A DNA stretch of 64,000 bases from Janthinobacterium sp. J1-1 (lineage in GTDB: Bacteria > Pseudomonadota > Gammaproteobacteria > Burkholderiales > Burkholderiaceae_D), in the NCBI RefSeq assembly GCF_030944405.1, contig NZ_CP132339.1, positions 2,170,001 through 2,234,000 on the forward strand, given 5' to 3'. The first letter of the stretch is position 1. Every line of letters begins with the position of its first letter. Position numbers and translations under genes: made by a program. The notes below the pieces were generated by a model, which ran no database searches, was not told where the DNA came from, and saw only the letters and a program-made list of their open reading frames with translations. Below are positions 1 to 8,406 of the stretch, piece by piece.

Positions 1-267
1 GCCATCGCCGAAGCGTTTTCGCGCGAGGCGGCCACGCGCGGCCAGTTGCGGCGCCAGCAGGAAGGGCTGGACTTGCTGCGCAGCCTGACGCCGCGTGAAA
101 GGGAAGTGATGCAGCTGGTGGTGACGGGCCGCCACAACCGCGACATCGCGCCCGTGCTGGGCATTTCCGTGCGCACCGTGGAAGTGCACAAGGCGCGCGT
201 GATGGACAAGCTGGGGGTCGACAATGTGGCCGACCTGGTGCGCATCAGCATGCTGGGGACCGACTAG
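1..267 (+). CDS. Response regulator, LuxR/FixJ type, C-terminal part (partial)
   Basis: The reading frame is open from base 1, so the 5' part (receiver domain) lies outside the window. The visible 88 residues contain a LuxR-type helix-turn-helix: SLTPREREVMQLVVTGRHNRDIA, then GISVRTVEVHKARVMDKLGV, ending in ADLVRI. The REREV and TVEVHKARVM segments are typical of FixJ-class regulators, which bind DNA after phosphorylation by a partner kinase. The partner and target cannot be seen. The gene is convergent with the glycosyltransferase that follows, 10 bases away. Confidence 0.85.
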   Translation, partial: AIAEAFSREAATRGQLRRQQEGLDLLRSLTPREREVMQLVVTGRHNRDIAPVLGISVRTVEVHKARVMDKLGVDNVADLVRISMLGTD

Positions 268-277
268 CCCCCACGTA

Positions 278-1378
278 TTATTTGATGGCTTGCAGCACCT
301 GTTCGACCGTAATCGCATCGACCCAGTCGTTGCGCCTGGCCACCGTCAGCACGGTGCTGTTGGCGCTGTCGAACGGCGCCCATTCCGGGTTCTTCTTGCG
401 CATCAGCGCCACCACCGGCACGTGCACGGCATTGGCCAGGTGCATGATCGACGTTTCCACTGAAATGATCAGGTCGCACTGCGCCAGCATGGCCGGCAGC
501 TGGAAGAAGTTGTCGACCGCGCTGAAGGCCTGCGTGCGCGCCAGACCGGCTGCCGCCACGGCGGCGTTCACCTTGGCCAGGTCGTGCGGCATGGCGTTGA
601 TCAGGAAGCAGGCGCCGGCCCATTTGGGCTGCTGCTGCATGCGCTGGATCAGCGCGCTGATGCGCTCCAGGGGCCAGCCGCGCTTGTGCGACTTGGCAAA
701 CGGATTGAGCAGCACCAGCGGCCCCTGGCGCTGGTCAAAGCCCCAGTTGGCCAGTTGCTGCCGGGCCTGCTGCAGTGCCTCTTCGGGCAGGTGCACATAG
801 GGGTAGCGTTCGGCGACGGGAATCTCCAGTGCCGTCAGCTGGCGGAACCAGTCGGCATAGACGGCACTGATATGGTGTTCGCCCGCATCCTGGCCCGCAT
901 ACGGCGTCAGCAGGGCGTCGAGCTTGCGGTAGGCAAAATAGTGCATCGGGCGCAGGATGGTCACGCGCTTGCGCATGCCGATCACCAGGCCGTCCGGGCT
1001 GATGGCGCGCGCCAGGTGGGCATAGCGCTGCGGGCGGATATGCGCCAGCGACACCACCACCGGATAATGCTCGGCCTGCGCCTCGCGCACGCTTTCCTGG
1101 TACAGGGCCGGGCTGTAGGTCTTGCGGTACACCTTGGCGAACAGCCCCGATTGCTCGACCCAGTCATACAGCGAATAGGTGCGCAGGCTTTCCCATTGCG
1201 CCGCGTCGTCGGTGCGCCGCACTTCATCGATCCACAGGTGGATCTTCAGGTGCGGATAGGCGGCGGCAAAGGCGCGAAAGCCGTTTTGCATATAGGTGTA
1301 GTCTCCCAGCGCCAAATGGGCGACAAAGAGGATCTTGTCCGACTGGGCGAGCAGTGCGGCGGGGATCAGAGGGGTCAT
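278..1378 (-). CDS. Glycosyltransferase family 9 (heptosyltransferase-like)
   Basis: This 366-residue protein looks like a GT9 sugar transferase of the kind that builds lipopolysaccharide core. The C-terminal half carries the family signature: LNPFAKSHKRGWPLERI (nucleotide-sugar binding region), then CDLIISVETSIMHLANAVHVPVVAL (the D/S..T..MHLA motif). There is no signal peptide, as expected for a cytoplasmic enzyme. It lies downstream of an O-antigen ligase on the same strand (150-base gap), so both probably act in surface polysaccharide assembly. The acceptor and sugar cannot be told from sequence. The ATG start at 1378 has only a weak ribosome site. Confidence 0.85.
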   Translation of the reverse strand: MTPLIPAALLAQSDKILFVAHLALGDYTYMQNGFRAFAAAYPHLKIHLWIDEVRRTDDAAQWESLRTYSLYDWVEQSGLFAKVYRKTYSPALYQESVREAQAEHYPVVVSLAHIRPQRYAHLARAISPDGLVIGMRKRVTILRPMHYFAYRKLDALLTPYAGQDAGEHHISAVYADWFRQLTALEIPVAERYPYVHLPEEALQQARQQLANWGFDQRQGPLVLLNPFAKSHKRGWPLERISALIQRMQQQPKWAGACFLINAMPHDLAKVNAAVAAAGLARTQAFSAVDNFFQLPAMLAQCDLIISVETSIMHLANAVHVPVVALMRKKNPEWAPFDSANSTVLTVARRNDWVDAITVEQVLQAIK

Positions 1379-1528
1379 GGTGCAATGCGGTGTGGTGGAG
1401 TGAGTCGGGCAAGCCAGGCCGCCGGCGTCCTGCGATGGCGGTGACTGGCGGTTTCATTATTTGTCGATGGGACAATACCACGACTCAGTGCACACACTCA
1501 ATGGGGGATCACCGATGAGCTCTATTAA

Positions 1529-2740
1529 TCATGTGCCGCGCTGGGCATGGCGCAGCAGCGCCCACAGCATGGCCATCGGGAACACCAGCATGATGATGCC
1601 GATATTCAAGGTGAGCGAACTGGTGGTCAGGCCGAAGATGCTGTAGCAGGTGCACAGCACCACGCCGCCCAGCGCAAACGGGTGGCCGCTGGCCGCGCCG
1701 TGGCGCAGGGCGCGCGCAAACAGGCAGAAGGGTAACAGGAGCAGGCCGAACAGGGCCAGCAGGCCCAGCGTGCCGCGCTTGACCAGCACGTCGAGATAGT
1801 CATTGTGCGCATTGGTGATGCTCAGGGAGGCTGCGTTGAGCTTGCCTTGGGCGACCATCGCCTGTTTTTCTGCCATGTAACCGTTGCGTCCCATGCCCAG
1901 CACCGGGTTTTCGGATGACAAGTGCCACGCCGTGCGCCACATCACGAAGCGTTGTCCGATCGACGTGCCGGCATTGCTGGCATCGTTGAATTTTTCCACT
2001 TGCGTCATGGCAATGGAGGCGCGCTCCTCGATCGGCGAATGGGGCAGATAATAGCCCACCGTCAGCAACACGGCCATGGTGGACAGCGTGATGGCCAGGT
2101 AGCGCAAGCCATGGACGCGGGCGTTCTGGATGGAGATGATCAGCACGCAAACAGGCAAGGCCACCCAGCCACCGCGGCTGCCGCTGAGGATGGAGCCGAA
2201 TACGCCAGCCAGGCAACCGGCCAGCAGCAAGGCGCTCCAGGCCAGGGCACGGCGCCGCGCCCTGGCCCATTCCAGGCCGGCCAGCGACAACATGCCCAGC
2301 AGCATGCTGACATTGCCGTAATGGATGGCATTGCTGGTCGAGCCCTGCGGGCGCTCCATGTCCTGCATCGTGAATTGCCACAGCGCCAGCGCGGCGCCGG
2401 CGATGGCGCCGACGGCCACGCCGCTCCACCAGGCTGCGGGCCGCGGCGGATACGCCAGCAGCAGCAGCAGCACCGGCACCACCAGCAGGGCGCGCAGCGG
2501 CATGTCGAATTCGCGCCCCGGATCGCCGTGGTACAGCATGCTGGCGACAAAGACCAGGCAATACGCCAGCAGCGCCGCGATCAACAGCCAGTCCTGGCGC
2601 TGCAGCCCCAGGCGCGGACGCTGCCACAGCAGGCAGGTGCTGCTCAGTAACAACACCACGGCGCCGAGCGAGTAGCCGCTGCCGACCGACAGGGACAAGG
2701 CTGAAAAAAGAAAAACGCAGACAGAAGTTAAACGCAGCAT
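1529..2740 (-). CDS. O-antigen ligase / polymerase family membrane protein
   Basis: The protein has 403 residues and about ten hydrophobic segments. It has a large loop before the last membrane helices containing SENPVLGMGRNGY and ITNAHNDYLDVLVKRGTLGL, the Wzy_C (O-antigen ligase/WaaL) signature with its conserved H-N-x-Y/L. Members join O-antigen or other glycans to lipid A core at the periplasmic face, or polymerise them; which applies here cannot be decided. An AGGGA ribosome site precedes the ATG. It is transcribed toward the GT9 gene. Confidence 0.85.
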   Translation of the reverse strand: MLRLTSVCVFLFSALSLSVGSGYSLGAVVLLLSSTCLLWQRPRLGLQRQDWLLIAALLAYCLVFVASMLYHGDPGREFDMPLRALLVVPVLLLLLAYPPRPAAWWSGVAVGAIAGAALALWQFTMQDMERPQGSTSNAIHYGNVSMLLGMLSLAGLEWARARRRALAWSALLLAGCLAGVFGSILSGSRGGWVALPVCVLIISIQNARVHGLRYLAITLSTMAVLLTVGYYLPHSPIEERASIAMTQVEKFNDASNAGTSIGQRFVMWRTAWHLSSENPVLGMGRNGYMAEKQAMVAQGKLNAASLSITNAHNDYLDVLVKRGTLGLLALFGLLLLPFCLFARALRHGAASGHPFALGGVVLCTCYSIFGLTTSSLTLNIGIIMLVFPMAMLWALLRHAQRGT

Positions 2741-2883
2741 TGCAGGTCCCTGGAAATTCCGGTAAAAATGGTTACTGTAACAACATCGAGGCAGGCGCCA
2801 TTGTAGACGAAAGCCCTGCGTTGAAAGAGCGTTCCAGGCTTGTCAAAGCGCTACGGCTTGATGGTTTTCATAGGGGAGAACGC

Positions 2884-2917
2884 AAAAAACCATGGTTTGC
2901 ACCATGGTTCTTTTTTT
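2884..2917 (-). terminator. Bidirectional rho-independent terminator
   Basis: A perfect 8-bp stem (AACCATGG at 2888-2895, CCATGGTT at 2902-2909, 6-base loop) is flanked by an A-run on the left and a T-run on the right, so it works as a terminator on either strand. It lies just after the malic enzyme gene (minus strand) and ahead of the ligase gene, so it probably ends the malic enzyme transcript. Confidence 0.8.
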
Positions 2918-2982
2918 GTAAGCAATAGTAACTTGCCTCATTGCCGGCATGACCGGCTTGCGGCCGGCCAAGCCCGGAGACT

Positions 2983-4236
2983 TTATTTTGCCGGCGCGCG
3001 GGTGGCTACGCCCGTGTCGATCGCCGCTTGCGACACGGCTGGCGCGACCCAGCTGCGCAGGCGTTCGTCGAATGGCGACGGGATCAGCTGCAATGGCGTC
3101 AGGGCGCTGGTTTCGTGGCCCGGCAGCGGCTCCTTGGCCAGTGCGGCGATCGCGCGCACGCAGGCCAGCTTCATCTCTTCATTGATGGTGGTGGCGCCCA
3201 CGTCGAGCGCGCCACGGAAGATGTACGGGAAGCACAGCACGTTGTTGATCTGGTTCGGGTAATCCGAGCGGCCGGTGGCGACGATGGCGTCGTCGCGCAC
3301 GGCGTGCACTTTTTCCGGCGCGATTTCCGGATGCGGATTGGCCAGGGCGAAGATCAGCGGCTTGGCGGCCATCGATTCGACCATCTGCGCGCTGACCACG
3401 CCGCCTTTCGACACGCCGATAAAGATGTCGGCGCCGACCATGGCGTCGGCCAGGTCGCGGTCGCTGGTGTCATTCGCGTAGCGCGCCTTGTTCTCTTCCA
3501 TGCTGGCGTCACGGCCCGGGTAGATCACGCCCTGGCTGTCGCATACTTTCAGCAGGGACTTGTTCAGGCCCAGCGAGACCAGCAGGTCCAGGCAGGCGAT
3601 CGAGGCCGCGCCGGCGCCCGAGACGGCCACTTTCACATTGCCGATGTCCTTGCCGACCAGTTCCAGGCCGTTCAGGATGCCGGCCGCGACGATGATGGCG
3701 GTGCCATGCTGGTCGTCATGGAAGACGGGAATCTTCATGCGCTTGCGCAATTGTTGCTCGATATAGAAGCAGTCCGGCGCCTTGATGTCTTCCAGGTTGA
3801 TGCCGCCGAAGGTCGGTTCCATGCGCACCACGGTGTCGATGAACAGGTCCGGGTCGTTCTCGGCCAGTTCGATGTCGAACACGTCGACGTCGGCGAACTG
3901 CTTGAACAGGCAGGCCTTGCCTTCCATCACCGGCTTGCTGGCCAGCGGGCCGATATCGCCCAGGCCCAGCACGGCGGTGCCGTTGGTGATCACGGCCACC
4001 AGGTTGCTGCGCGAGGTGTAGATGCCGGCCGAACGCGGATCTTCCACGATCGCTTCGCACGCAAACGCCACGCCCGGCGAATACGCCAGGGTCAGGGCGC
4101 GGGCATCGCCCAGCGGTTTGGTGGGGGTGACGGAAATCTTGCCGGCGCGGGGCTCGGCGTGATAGGCGAGGGCGGCTTCTTTCAGGTTGAAGGCTTCGCC
4201 GGTTTGCTCGGCGTGCTTGCTTTGGGCAGTAGACAT
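2983..4236 (-). CDS. NAD(P)-dependent malic enzyme, short form without phosphotransacetylase domain
   Basis: Converts malate to pyruvate and CO2 with NAD(P) reduction, in the cytoplasm. The malic N-terminal domain is seen ([58 protein letters not shown]), followed by the NAD-binding domain ([37 protein letters not shown]). The product is 417 residues. MaeB-type enzymes are about 760 residues because of a C-terminal phosphotransacetylase-like domain, which is absent here. An upstream extension of the open frame is possible, but the ATG at 4236 fits the family N-terminus and the mapped promoter. It is divergent from a LacI-type regulator. Confidence 0.9.
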   Translation of the reverse strand: MSTAQSKHAEQTGEAFNLKEAALAYHAEPRAGKISVTPTKPLGDARALTLAYSPGVAFACEAIVEDPRSAGIYTSRSNLVAVITNGTAVLGLGDIGPLASKPVMEGKACLFKQFADVDVFDIELAENDPDLFIDTVVRMEPTFGGINLEDIKAPDCFYIEQQLRKRMKIPVFHDDQHGTAIIVAAGILNGLELVGKDIGNVKVAVSGAGAASIACLDLLVSLGLNKSLLKVCDSQGVIYPGRDASMEENKARYANDTSDRDLADAMVGADIFIGVSKGGVVSAQMVESMAAKPLIFALANPHPEIAPEKVHAVRDDAIVATGRSDYPNQINNVLCFPYIFRGALDVGATTINEEMKLACVRAIAALAKEPLPGHETSALTPLQLIPSPFDERLRSWVAPAVSQAAIDTGVATRAPAK

Positions 4237-4282
4237 AAGAATTCTTGGTGGGGCGCGAGAGCCCGAGTGGTAAGTCCGGACC

Positions 4283-4311
4283 ATGTTATGCAAGCGTTTG
4301 CACGCTGTCAA
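4283..4311 (-). promoter_or_regulatory. Promoter of malic enzyme gene
   Basis: Reading the minus strand, TTGACA (4306-4311) is followed after exactly 17 bases by TAACAT (4283-4288), a near-consensus housekeeping promoter. The LacI-type palindrome 4289-4302 fills most of the spacer, so a bound repressor would block RNA polymerase directly. Confidence 0.7.
4289..4302. promoter_or_regulatory. LacI-family operator O1, inside the malic enzyme promoter
   Basis: TGCAAGCGTTTGCA is a near-perfect palindrome of the form bound by LacI/GalR-family proteins (central CG). It sits between the -35 and -10 boxes of the malic enzyme promoter. Assignment to the adjacent LacI-family regulator is an inference. 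Confidence 0.7.
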
Positions 4312-4336
4312 GGCTCTATTTGTGACAATCCCATGA

Positions 4337-4346
4337 AAAGCGCTTT
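4337..4346. promoter_or_regulatory. Possible weaker LacI-family operator
   Basis: AAAGCGCTTT is a perfect 10-bp palindrome with the LacI-family GC/CG centre, between the two stronger sites. It is shorter and differs in its flanks, so it may be chance. Confidence 0.35.
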
Positions 4347-4366
4347 GAGCCAAGGGCAAGCGTCAA

Positions 4367-4380
4367 TGCAAGCGTTTGCT
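4367..4380. promoter_or_regulatory. LacI-family operator O2, upstream of the regulator's own promoter
   Basis: TGCAAGCGTTTGCT matches O1 at 13 of 14 positions. It ends 6 bases before a TTGACG that could be the regulator's -35 box. The centres of O1 and O2 are 78 bp apart, which could allow looping and autoregulation (inference). Confidence 0.65.
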
Positions 4381-4386
4381 CGGTTT

Positions 4387-4417
4387 TTGACGGCACACGC
4401 CGTTTGTGCGATAAAAT
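4387..4417 (+). promoter_or_regulatory. Putative promoter of the LacI-family regulator
   Basis: TTGACG (4387-4392) and TAAAAT (4412-4417) are separated by 19 bases, slightly long, or 18 bases if ATAAAA is taken as the -10. It leads to the ATG at 4442. Confidence 0.4.
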
Positions 4418-4441
4418 CACGCTATTGCATCCGGAAAACCC

Positions 4442-5467
4442 ATGACAAACAAGAACCCCACCCTAAGCGACGTTGCGCGGGCCACCGGCGTGCACTTTTC
4501 CACCGTGTCGCGCGTGATGAACCCGGAAACGCGGCAAAAGGTCAGCGCCGAAGTCGCCAAGCGCGTGCTGGCCGAAGCTGCCCGGCTCGGCTACCGCCCG
4601 AACCGCGCCGCCTCGACCCTGGTCACGCGCAAGTCGCGCATTATCGGCGTGGTCTTGCCCGACATTACCAACGCCGTGTTTCCCCCGATTCTGCTGGGCA
4701 TCGAGGAAGGCTTGCGCAAGCACGGCTACCTGGCCATCGTTGCCAATGTCGGCGCCGACGAGGAAGAACAATTGTTCGTCATCAATCGCCTGCTGGGCCA
4801 GCAGGTCGACGGCCTGATCCTGGCCACCGCGCGGCGCGACGACCCCGTCATCAAGATGTGCATGGCCCAGAACGTGCCGGTGGTCACCGTCAACCGCAGC
4901 GACGAAAATGGCGTGGCTTCCTGCGTGGTCAGCGACGATGTGGTCGGCATGCGCCTGGCCGTCGGCCACCTGCTGGCGCTGGGCCACCGCCATATCGCCC
5001 ATATCGCCGGCCCGGAAAACCTGTCCACCGGCCATGTGCGCCGCACGGGTTTCCTGGCCGCCATCGAAGCCAGCGAACTGGACGCTTCGCAAGCGTTCGT
5101 GTTTGAAAGCAGCGGCTATTCGCGCGAATGCGGCAAGGCGGCGTTGCTGGAACTGCTGCGCCAGTCGCCGCAGACCACGGCCGTCGTCACCGGCAGCGAC
5201 CTGGTGGCGATCGGCTGCTACGACGCCATCCGCGAGCTGGGCCTGAACTGCCCGGAAGATATTTCCGTGGTGGGCCACAACGACATGCCGTATATGGACA
5301 TGATCCGCCCGCCACTGACCACCATCCGCATCCGCCACCACGGCATCGGCGCCGAAGCGGCGCGATTGATCCTGCAAACCATCGACGCGCCCGATTCCTC
5401 GGTGGTCGACGTGCGCCTGAAACCGGAACTGGTGGTGCGCGAATCGACGGCGCCGCCCCGCTCTTGA
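4442..5467 (+). CDS. LacI-family transcriptional regulator
   Basis: The 341-residue protein has the full LacI/GalR layout. The N-terminal helix-turn-helix is LSDVARATGVHFSTVSRVMN, the hinge helix region is RPNRAASTLVTRKS, and the effector domain begins IIGVVLPDITNAVFPPIL and ends in the usual LKPELVVRES. Members repress or activate by binding palindromes like those found at 4289 and 4367. The divergent malic enzyme gene is the likely target, suggesting control of malate/pyruvate flux by a metabolite. The effector cannot be read from sequence. Confidence 0.9.
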   Translation: MTNKNPTLSDVARATGVHFSTVSRVMNPETRQKVSAEVAKRVLAEAARLGYRPNRAASTLVTRKSRIIGVVLPDITNAVFPPILLGIEEGLRKHGYLAIVANVGADEEEQLFVINRLLGQQVDGLILATARRDDPVIKMCMAQNVPVVTVNRSDENGVASCVVSDDVVGMRLAVGHLLALGHRHIAHIAGPENLSTGHVRRTGFLAAIEASELDASQAFVFESSGYSRECGKAALLELLRQSPQTTAVVTGSDLVAIGCYDAIRELGLNCPEDISVVGHNDMPYMDMIRPPLTTIRIRHHGIGAEAARLILQTIDAPDSSVVDVRLKPELVVRESTAPPRS

Positions 5468-5532
5468 TGCAGTCCCGGAGGCCGCAAGGTGGTACACTGG
5501 CGGCCCTCCCTGTTTTCCTAGCCCTCATCGCC

Positions 5533-6069
5533 ATGACCAAAACCAACACGCCTTCCCCGAAACGCCGCGAAGAGGGCGTTGCCAAGCTGACCGTCAATCC
5601 CTTTCTGGACGCCGAATTCTATGCGCGCATGCGCGACTACACCGAGCGCGACGCGGCCATCATCAAGGAACTGAAGGCGATCGCCGAAATCCGCGCCGGC
5701 AACAAGCAACCCGACCCGCGCCTGGCGCCGTCGCTGCAGGCCCTGCGCGAGACCGTCAAGAAAGGTTTGACCTTTGGCGAGATGCTGGACCGCATTGCGG
5801 CCGGCAAGGAAAAAGGCCTGTGGGAACCGTGGATGACCACCTTCGGCATCGAGATCCGCGCCGTCAACTACGGCGCCGGCCCGCGCAACGCCTGCCTGGT
5901 GCTGGACCTGGCCGCCAACGCCCCGGCCCATGCCATGTTCGCCAAGGCCGGCATCCAGAACTGGCGCAGCCTGGCCGCCGACGACTGCTCGGTGGTACGT
6001 TCCGAAAAAGCCACCGAGACGTCGCCGTTGAAAGTGTATGCCGTGTTTTACCTCGATCCGGCAGCCTGA
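5533..6069 (+). CDS. Conserved hypothetical protein, 178 residues
   Basis: I do not recognise a named family. The ATG at 5533 begins MTKTNTPSPKRREEGVAKLT. The protein is soluble with a charged helical N-terminal half (FYARMRDYTERDAAIIKELKAIAEIRAG), then a mixed C-terminal half (WEPWMTTFGIEIRAVNYGAG) ending in YAVFYLDPAA. It has no signal peptide or membrane segment. It follows the LacI-type regulator and overlaps the end of the convergent LysE gene by 22 bases. A weak GC hairpin with a short T-run (5477-5516) lies between it and the regulator gene. Confidence 0.65.
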   Translation: MTKTNTPSPKRREEGVAKLTVNPFLDAEFYARMRDYTERDAAIIKELKAIAEIRAGNKQPDPRLAPSLQALRETVKKGLTFGEMLDRIAAGKEKGLWEPWMTTFGIEIRAVNYGAGPRNACLVLDLAANAPAHAMFAKAGIQNWRSLAADDCSVVRSEKATETSPLKVYAVFYLDPAA

Positions 6070-6668
6070 ACCAGCAGCCCTGTCGCCAACGCAATCAGCA
6101 TGACGCCCGACAGCCGCTCCAGTAGCGGCAGGGCCCGTGCAAAGCGCTGGCGCAGGGTGGCGCTGCCGATCGCCAGCGCCACCGCCATATCCCACGCCAA
6201 TACGGCAAATACCATCCACGCGCCATACGCCACCATCGCCCCCGCGCTGGTGTGCCGGCTGGCCAGCACGGCCGCCAGGCTGACATAGAACAGCGCGTTC
6301 TTCGGATTCAGGATGGCCGACACAAAGCCCATCATCAAACCGCCGCGCCAGTGCGCCTTGCCGGTGCCGGGCTTTGCTTCCAGGCTGCTCTTGCCCGCAT
6401 GGCGCAGGAACAGCCAGCCCAGATAGAACAGATAGGCGCATCCCGCCAGCTGCACCACCATGAAGGCCACGCTGCCGGCCCGCAGCACCGACAAGCCGCC
6501 AAACGCCGCCACGATAAACACGCCATTGGCCAGCGCAATGCCGATGCAGGCGCCGCTGGCGCCGCGCCAGCCATGCGCCAGCGAACTGCGGGCAACAAGA
6601 AAGAAATCGGGACCGGGCGACAGCAGCGCCAGAAAGTGGGCGCCGGCGATCAAAAGAAAATCTTGCAT
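6048..6668 (-). CDS. LysE/RhtB-family amino acid exporter
   Basis: The 206-residue inner membrane protein has about six hydrophobic segments and the family start FLLIAGAHFLALLSPGPDFFLVARSSLAHG, with the conserved SPGPD. Also typical are GIALANGVF and LNPKNALFYVSL. Members export amino acids or related metabolites. The gene lies 82 bases downstream of an AraC-type regulator on the same strand, a common pairing for such exporters. Its substrate is unknown. Confidence 0.88.
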   Translation of the reverse strand: MQDFLLIAGAHFLALLSPGPDFFLVARSSLAHGWRGASGACIGIALANGVFIVAAFGGLSVLRAGSVAFMVVQLAGCAYLFYLGWLFLRHAGKSSLEAKPGTGKAHWRGGLMMGFVSAILNPKNALFYVSLAAVLASRHTSAGAMVAYGAWMVFAVLAWDMAVALAIGSATLRQRFARALPLLERLSGVMLIALATGLLVQAAGSR

Positions 6669-6750
6669 GACAACGCGACTCCGTCAATAGTGAGGAAGCG
6701 AGTATGCGGATGAGCTGGCGGCGTGTATTGAAGAAAATTGCGCGGGCTAT

Positions 6751-7539
6751 CTAACTGCGGTAGCGACCCGGCGTAATCCCCGCATGGGCCTTGAACACGC
6801 GCTGGAAATGGCTCTGGTCGGCAAAGCCCAGCTCATGGGCCAGTTGTGCCAAGGCCGTCCCTGACTGCAGGCCGCTGCGCGCGCGGTTGATATGGGCATT
6901 GAGCTGATATGCATGCGGCGTCATGCCGGTGGCGGCGCGAAAGGCGCGGATCAATTGATAACGGCTCAGTCCTGCAGCTTGCGCCAGTTGCTGCAGGCTG
7001 GCCAGGGGCTGCGCCTGCAGCACAGCAAGCACGGGTTCAAGCTGCCGCGGTACGGGTTTATATGCCGAAGGCAGCGCATCGGCAGCGGTGCCGGCGCAAG
7101 CGGCCAGAAACGCCAGCAGCGCCAAATCTTTTTCTTCTGCGCCTGCTGCTGAAAACAGCAGCGCATTCATCGCGCAGAACTGCGCATAGAGATCAGGGCA
7201 ATGCAATACTCGCGCCGTGTCGCCATCGAGCGCCGGCGCATGCTGTTGCAGCCAGTGCGCATCGAGGTGCAGCATCTGGTAGCTCCACGCCATGTCGGGC
7301 AGGGGATTGCAGGCATGGACGCAACCGGCCGGCACCAGCACCAGGCTGCCCGGCGCCAGCCTGACTGCCGCATCGCCACTGCCCGTAAATACGCTGCCGC
7401 CCGCATCGACGGCGCCGATGGAGAACGTCGGGTGGCTGTGGGCCTTGTAGCAGGCGCGGCTGTGGCAGGCGCGGCGGGTTACGATGTGGGGCAAGACGGG
7501 GTCGCGCCAGAAGGTGGCAGTGCTGTCGCTGGCACGCAT
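6751..7539 (-). CDS. AraC-family transcriptional regulator
   Basis: The 262-residue protein has an N-terminal cupin-like sensing domain (SHPTFSIGAVDAGGS, PGSLVLVPAGCVHACNP) and a C-terminal double helix-turn-helix (QLAQAAGLSRYQLIRAFRAATGMTPHAYQLN...LAQLAHELGFADQSHFQRVFKAHAGITPGRYR). The start is only 5 bases after the aspartyl protease gene, implying one transcript, and the LysE exporter follows. It probably controls that exporter (inference from position). Confidence 0.9.
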   Translation of the reverse strand: MRASDSTATFWRDPVLPHIVTRRACHSRACYKAHSHPTFSIGAVDAGGSVFTGSGDAAVRLAPGSLVLVPAGCVHACNPLPDMAWSYQMLHLDAHWLQQHAPALDGDTARVLHCPDLYAQFCAMNALLFSAAGAEEKDLALLAFLAACAGTAADALPSAYKPVPRQLEPVLAVLQAQPLASLQQLAQAAGLSRYQLIRAFRAATGMTPHAYQLNAHINRARSGLQSGTALAQLAHELGFADQSHFQRVFKAHAGITPGRYRS

Positions 7540-7544
7540 CTGTG

Positions 7545-8396
7545 TCAGCCAGCGGGTGGCCGCAGGTACAACAGTTGATGCTGGAGGTCGAATAACACGG
7601 GCATTTGCATGAAGAAGTCCGTGCCCAGTATGCCATCGGCCTGGAACTCATCTGGCAATGGCATCAGCAAGGGCGAGACACTTTTGCCACCCGGCAGCGC
7701 CAAGGTGATGCTGCGGCAGGGCAGGTCGGGCCCCAGATCGAAAGCGCATTGTGCAACCTGTGAAAACGCTACGGCAGCCGAGCTCCTGATAATGGAGATG
7801 GAGGCGGCCGTGTCGAGCACCAGGCGATAGGTTTTCTTGCCATCGGCAAGGTGCAGCAGCAGTCCTTCGTCTATCCGTTCATAGGTGACTGCCATCCAGC
7901 CGGCCGGTGGCGGACCAGCATCGCCTGCGCTGATTTGCAGCGTTCCTGCGGGCAAGTCGAACACCACTTGCTTGCCCTCGAAAAAACGCAATCCCAGCAC
8001 GGACATATTGGCCGGCAAACCCTTTTGCGTTCCCAGCGACAAGCCCCACGGCGTCAGGATGACGCCTTGCAGGGCGGCGAATGGCAAGCCGTTGACATCC
8101 AGTGCGGGGATGAGAAATTCATCCGATAACTGGATTTTACCGGCCAGGTCGATGCTTTTCTGCTGTTTCCCCGTATAGGCCAGTCCCGTCAGCGATTGTG
8201 CAACCTCCGGTGTCAGATGCAGGCTGGTGCCCGCACCCGTATCGAGCACAAAGGGCACCGTCTTGCCGTCCAGGCGCAGCTGCACCATGGGAATGCCCTT
8301 GGCGAGCGTGACGGGCAGCACTGTCTGTGTAGCGGCAACGGTGGTTGATGCGCACAGCAGCAACAGGCATAAGGTAACGATTTTTTGCATATGCAT
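7545..8396 (-). CDS. Secreted retropepsin-like aspartyl protease family protein
   Basis: The protein has a signal peptide (IVTLCLLLLCASTTVAATQ) and two copies of the aspartyl motif, PFVLDTGAGTS and RLVLDTAASIS, so it may form a pepsin-like active site from two halves within one chain. The second copy has Ala in place of the usual Gly of DTG/DSG. The mature protein would be periplasmic. Two in-frame ATGs (8396, 8390) are possible. RNase G lies 10 bases upstream and the AraC regulator 5 bases downstream, so the gene seems to be part of a long minus-strand operon. The substrate is unknown. Confidence 0.75.
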   Translation of the reverse strand: MHMQKIVTLCLLLLCASTTVAATQTVLPVTLAKGIPMVQLRLDGKTVPFVLDTGAGTSLHLTPEVAQSLTGLAYTGKQQKSIDLAGKIQLSDEFLIPALDVNGLPFAALQGVILTPWGLSLGTQKGLPANMSVLGLRFFEGKQVVFDLPAGTLQISAGDAGPPPAGWMAVTYERIDEGLLLHLADGKKTYRLVLDTAASISIIRSSAAVAFSQVAQCAFDLGPDLPCRSITLALPGGKSVSPLLMPLPDEFQADGILGTDFFMQMPVLFDLQHQLLYLRPPAG

Positions 8397-8406
8397 GCTG
8401 CCTGGC

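Noticed and set aside
3028..5106. 692-residue plus-strand open frame antisense to the malic enzyme gene
   Set aside because: It is opposite a clear enzyme, has low-complexity His/Gly/Arg/Asp composition typical of high-GC shadow frames, and crosses the promoter region.
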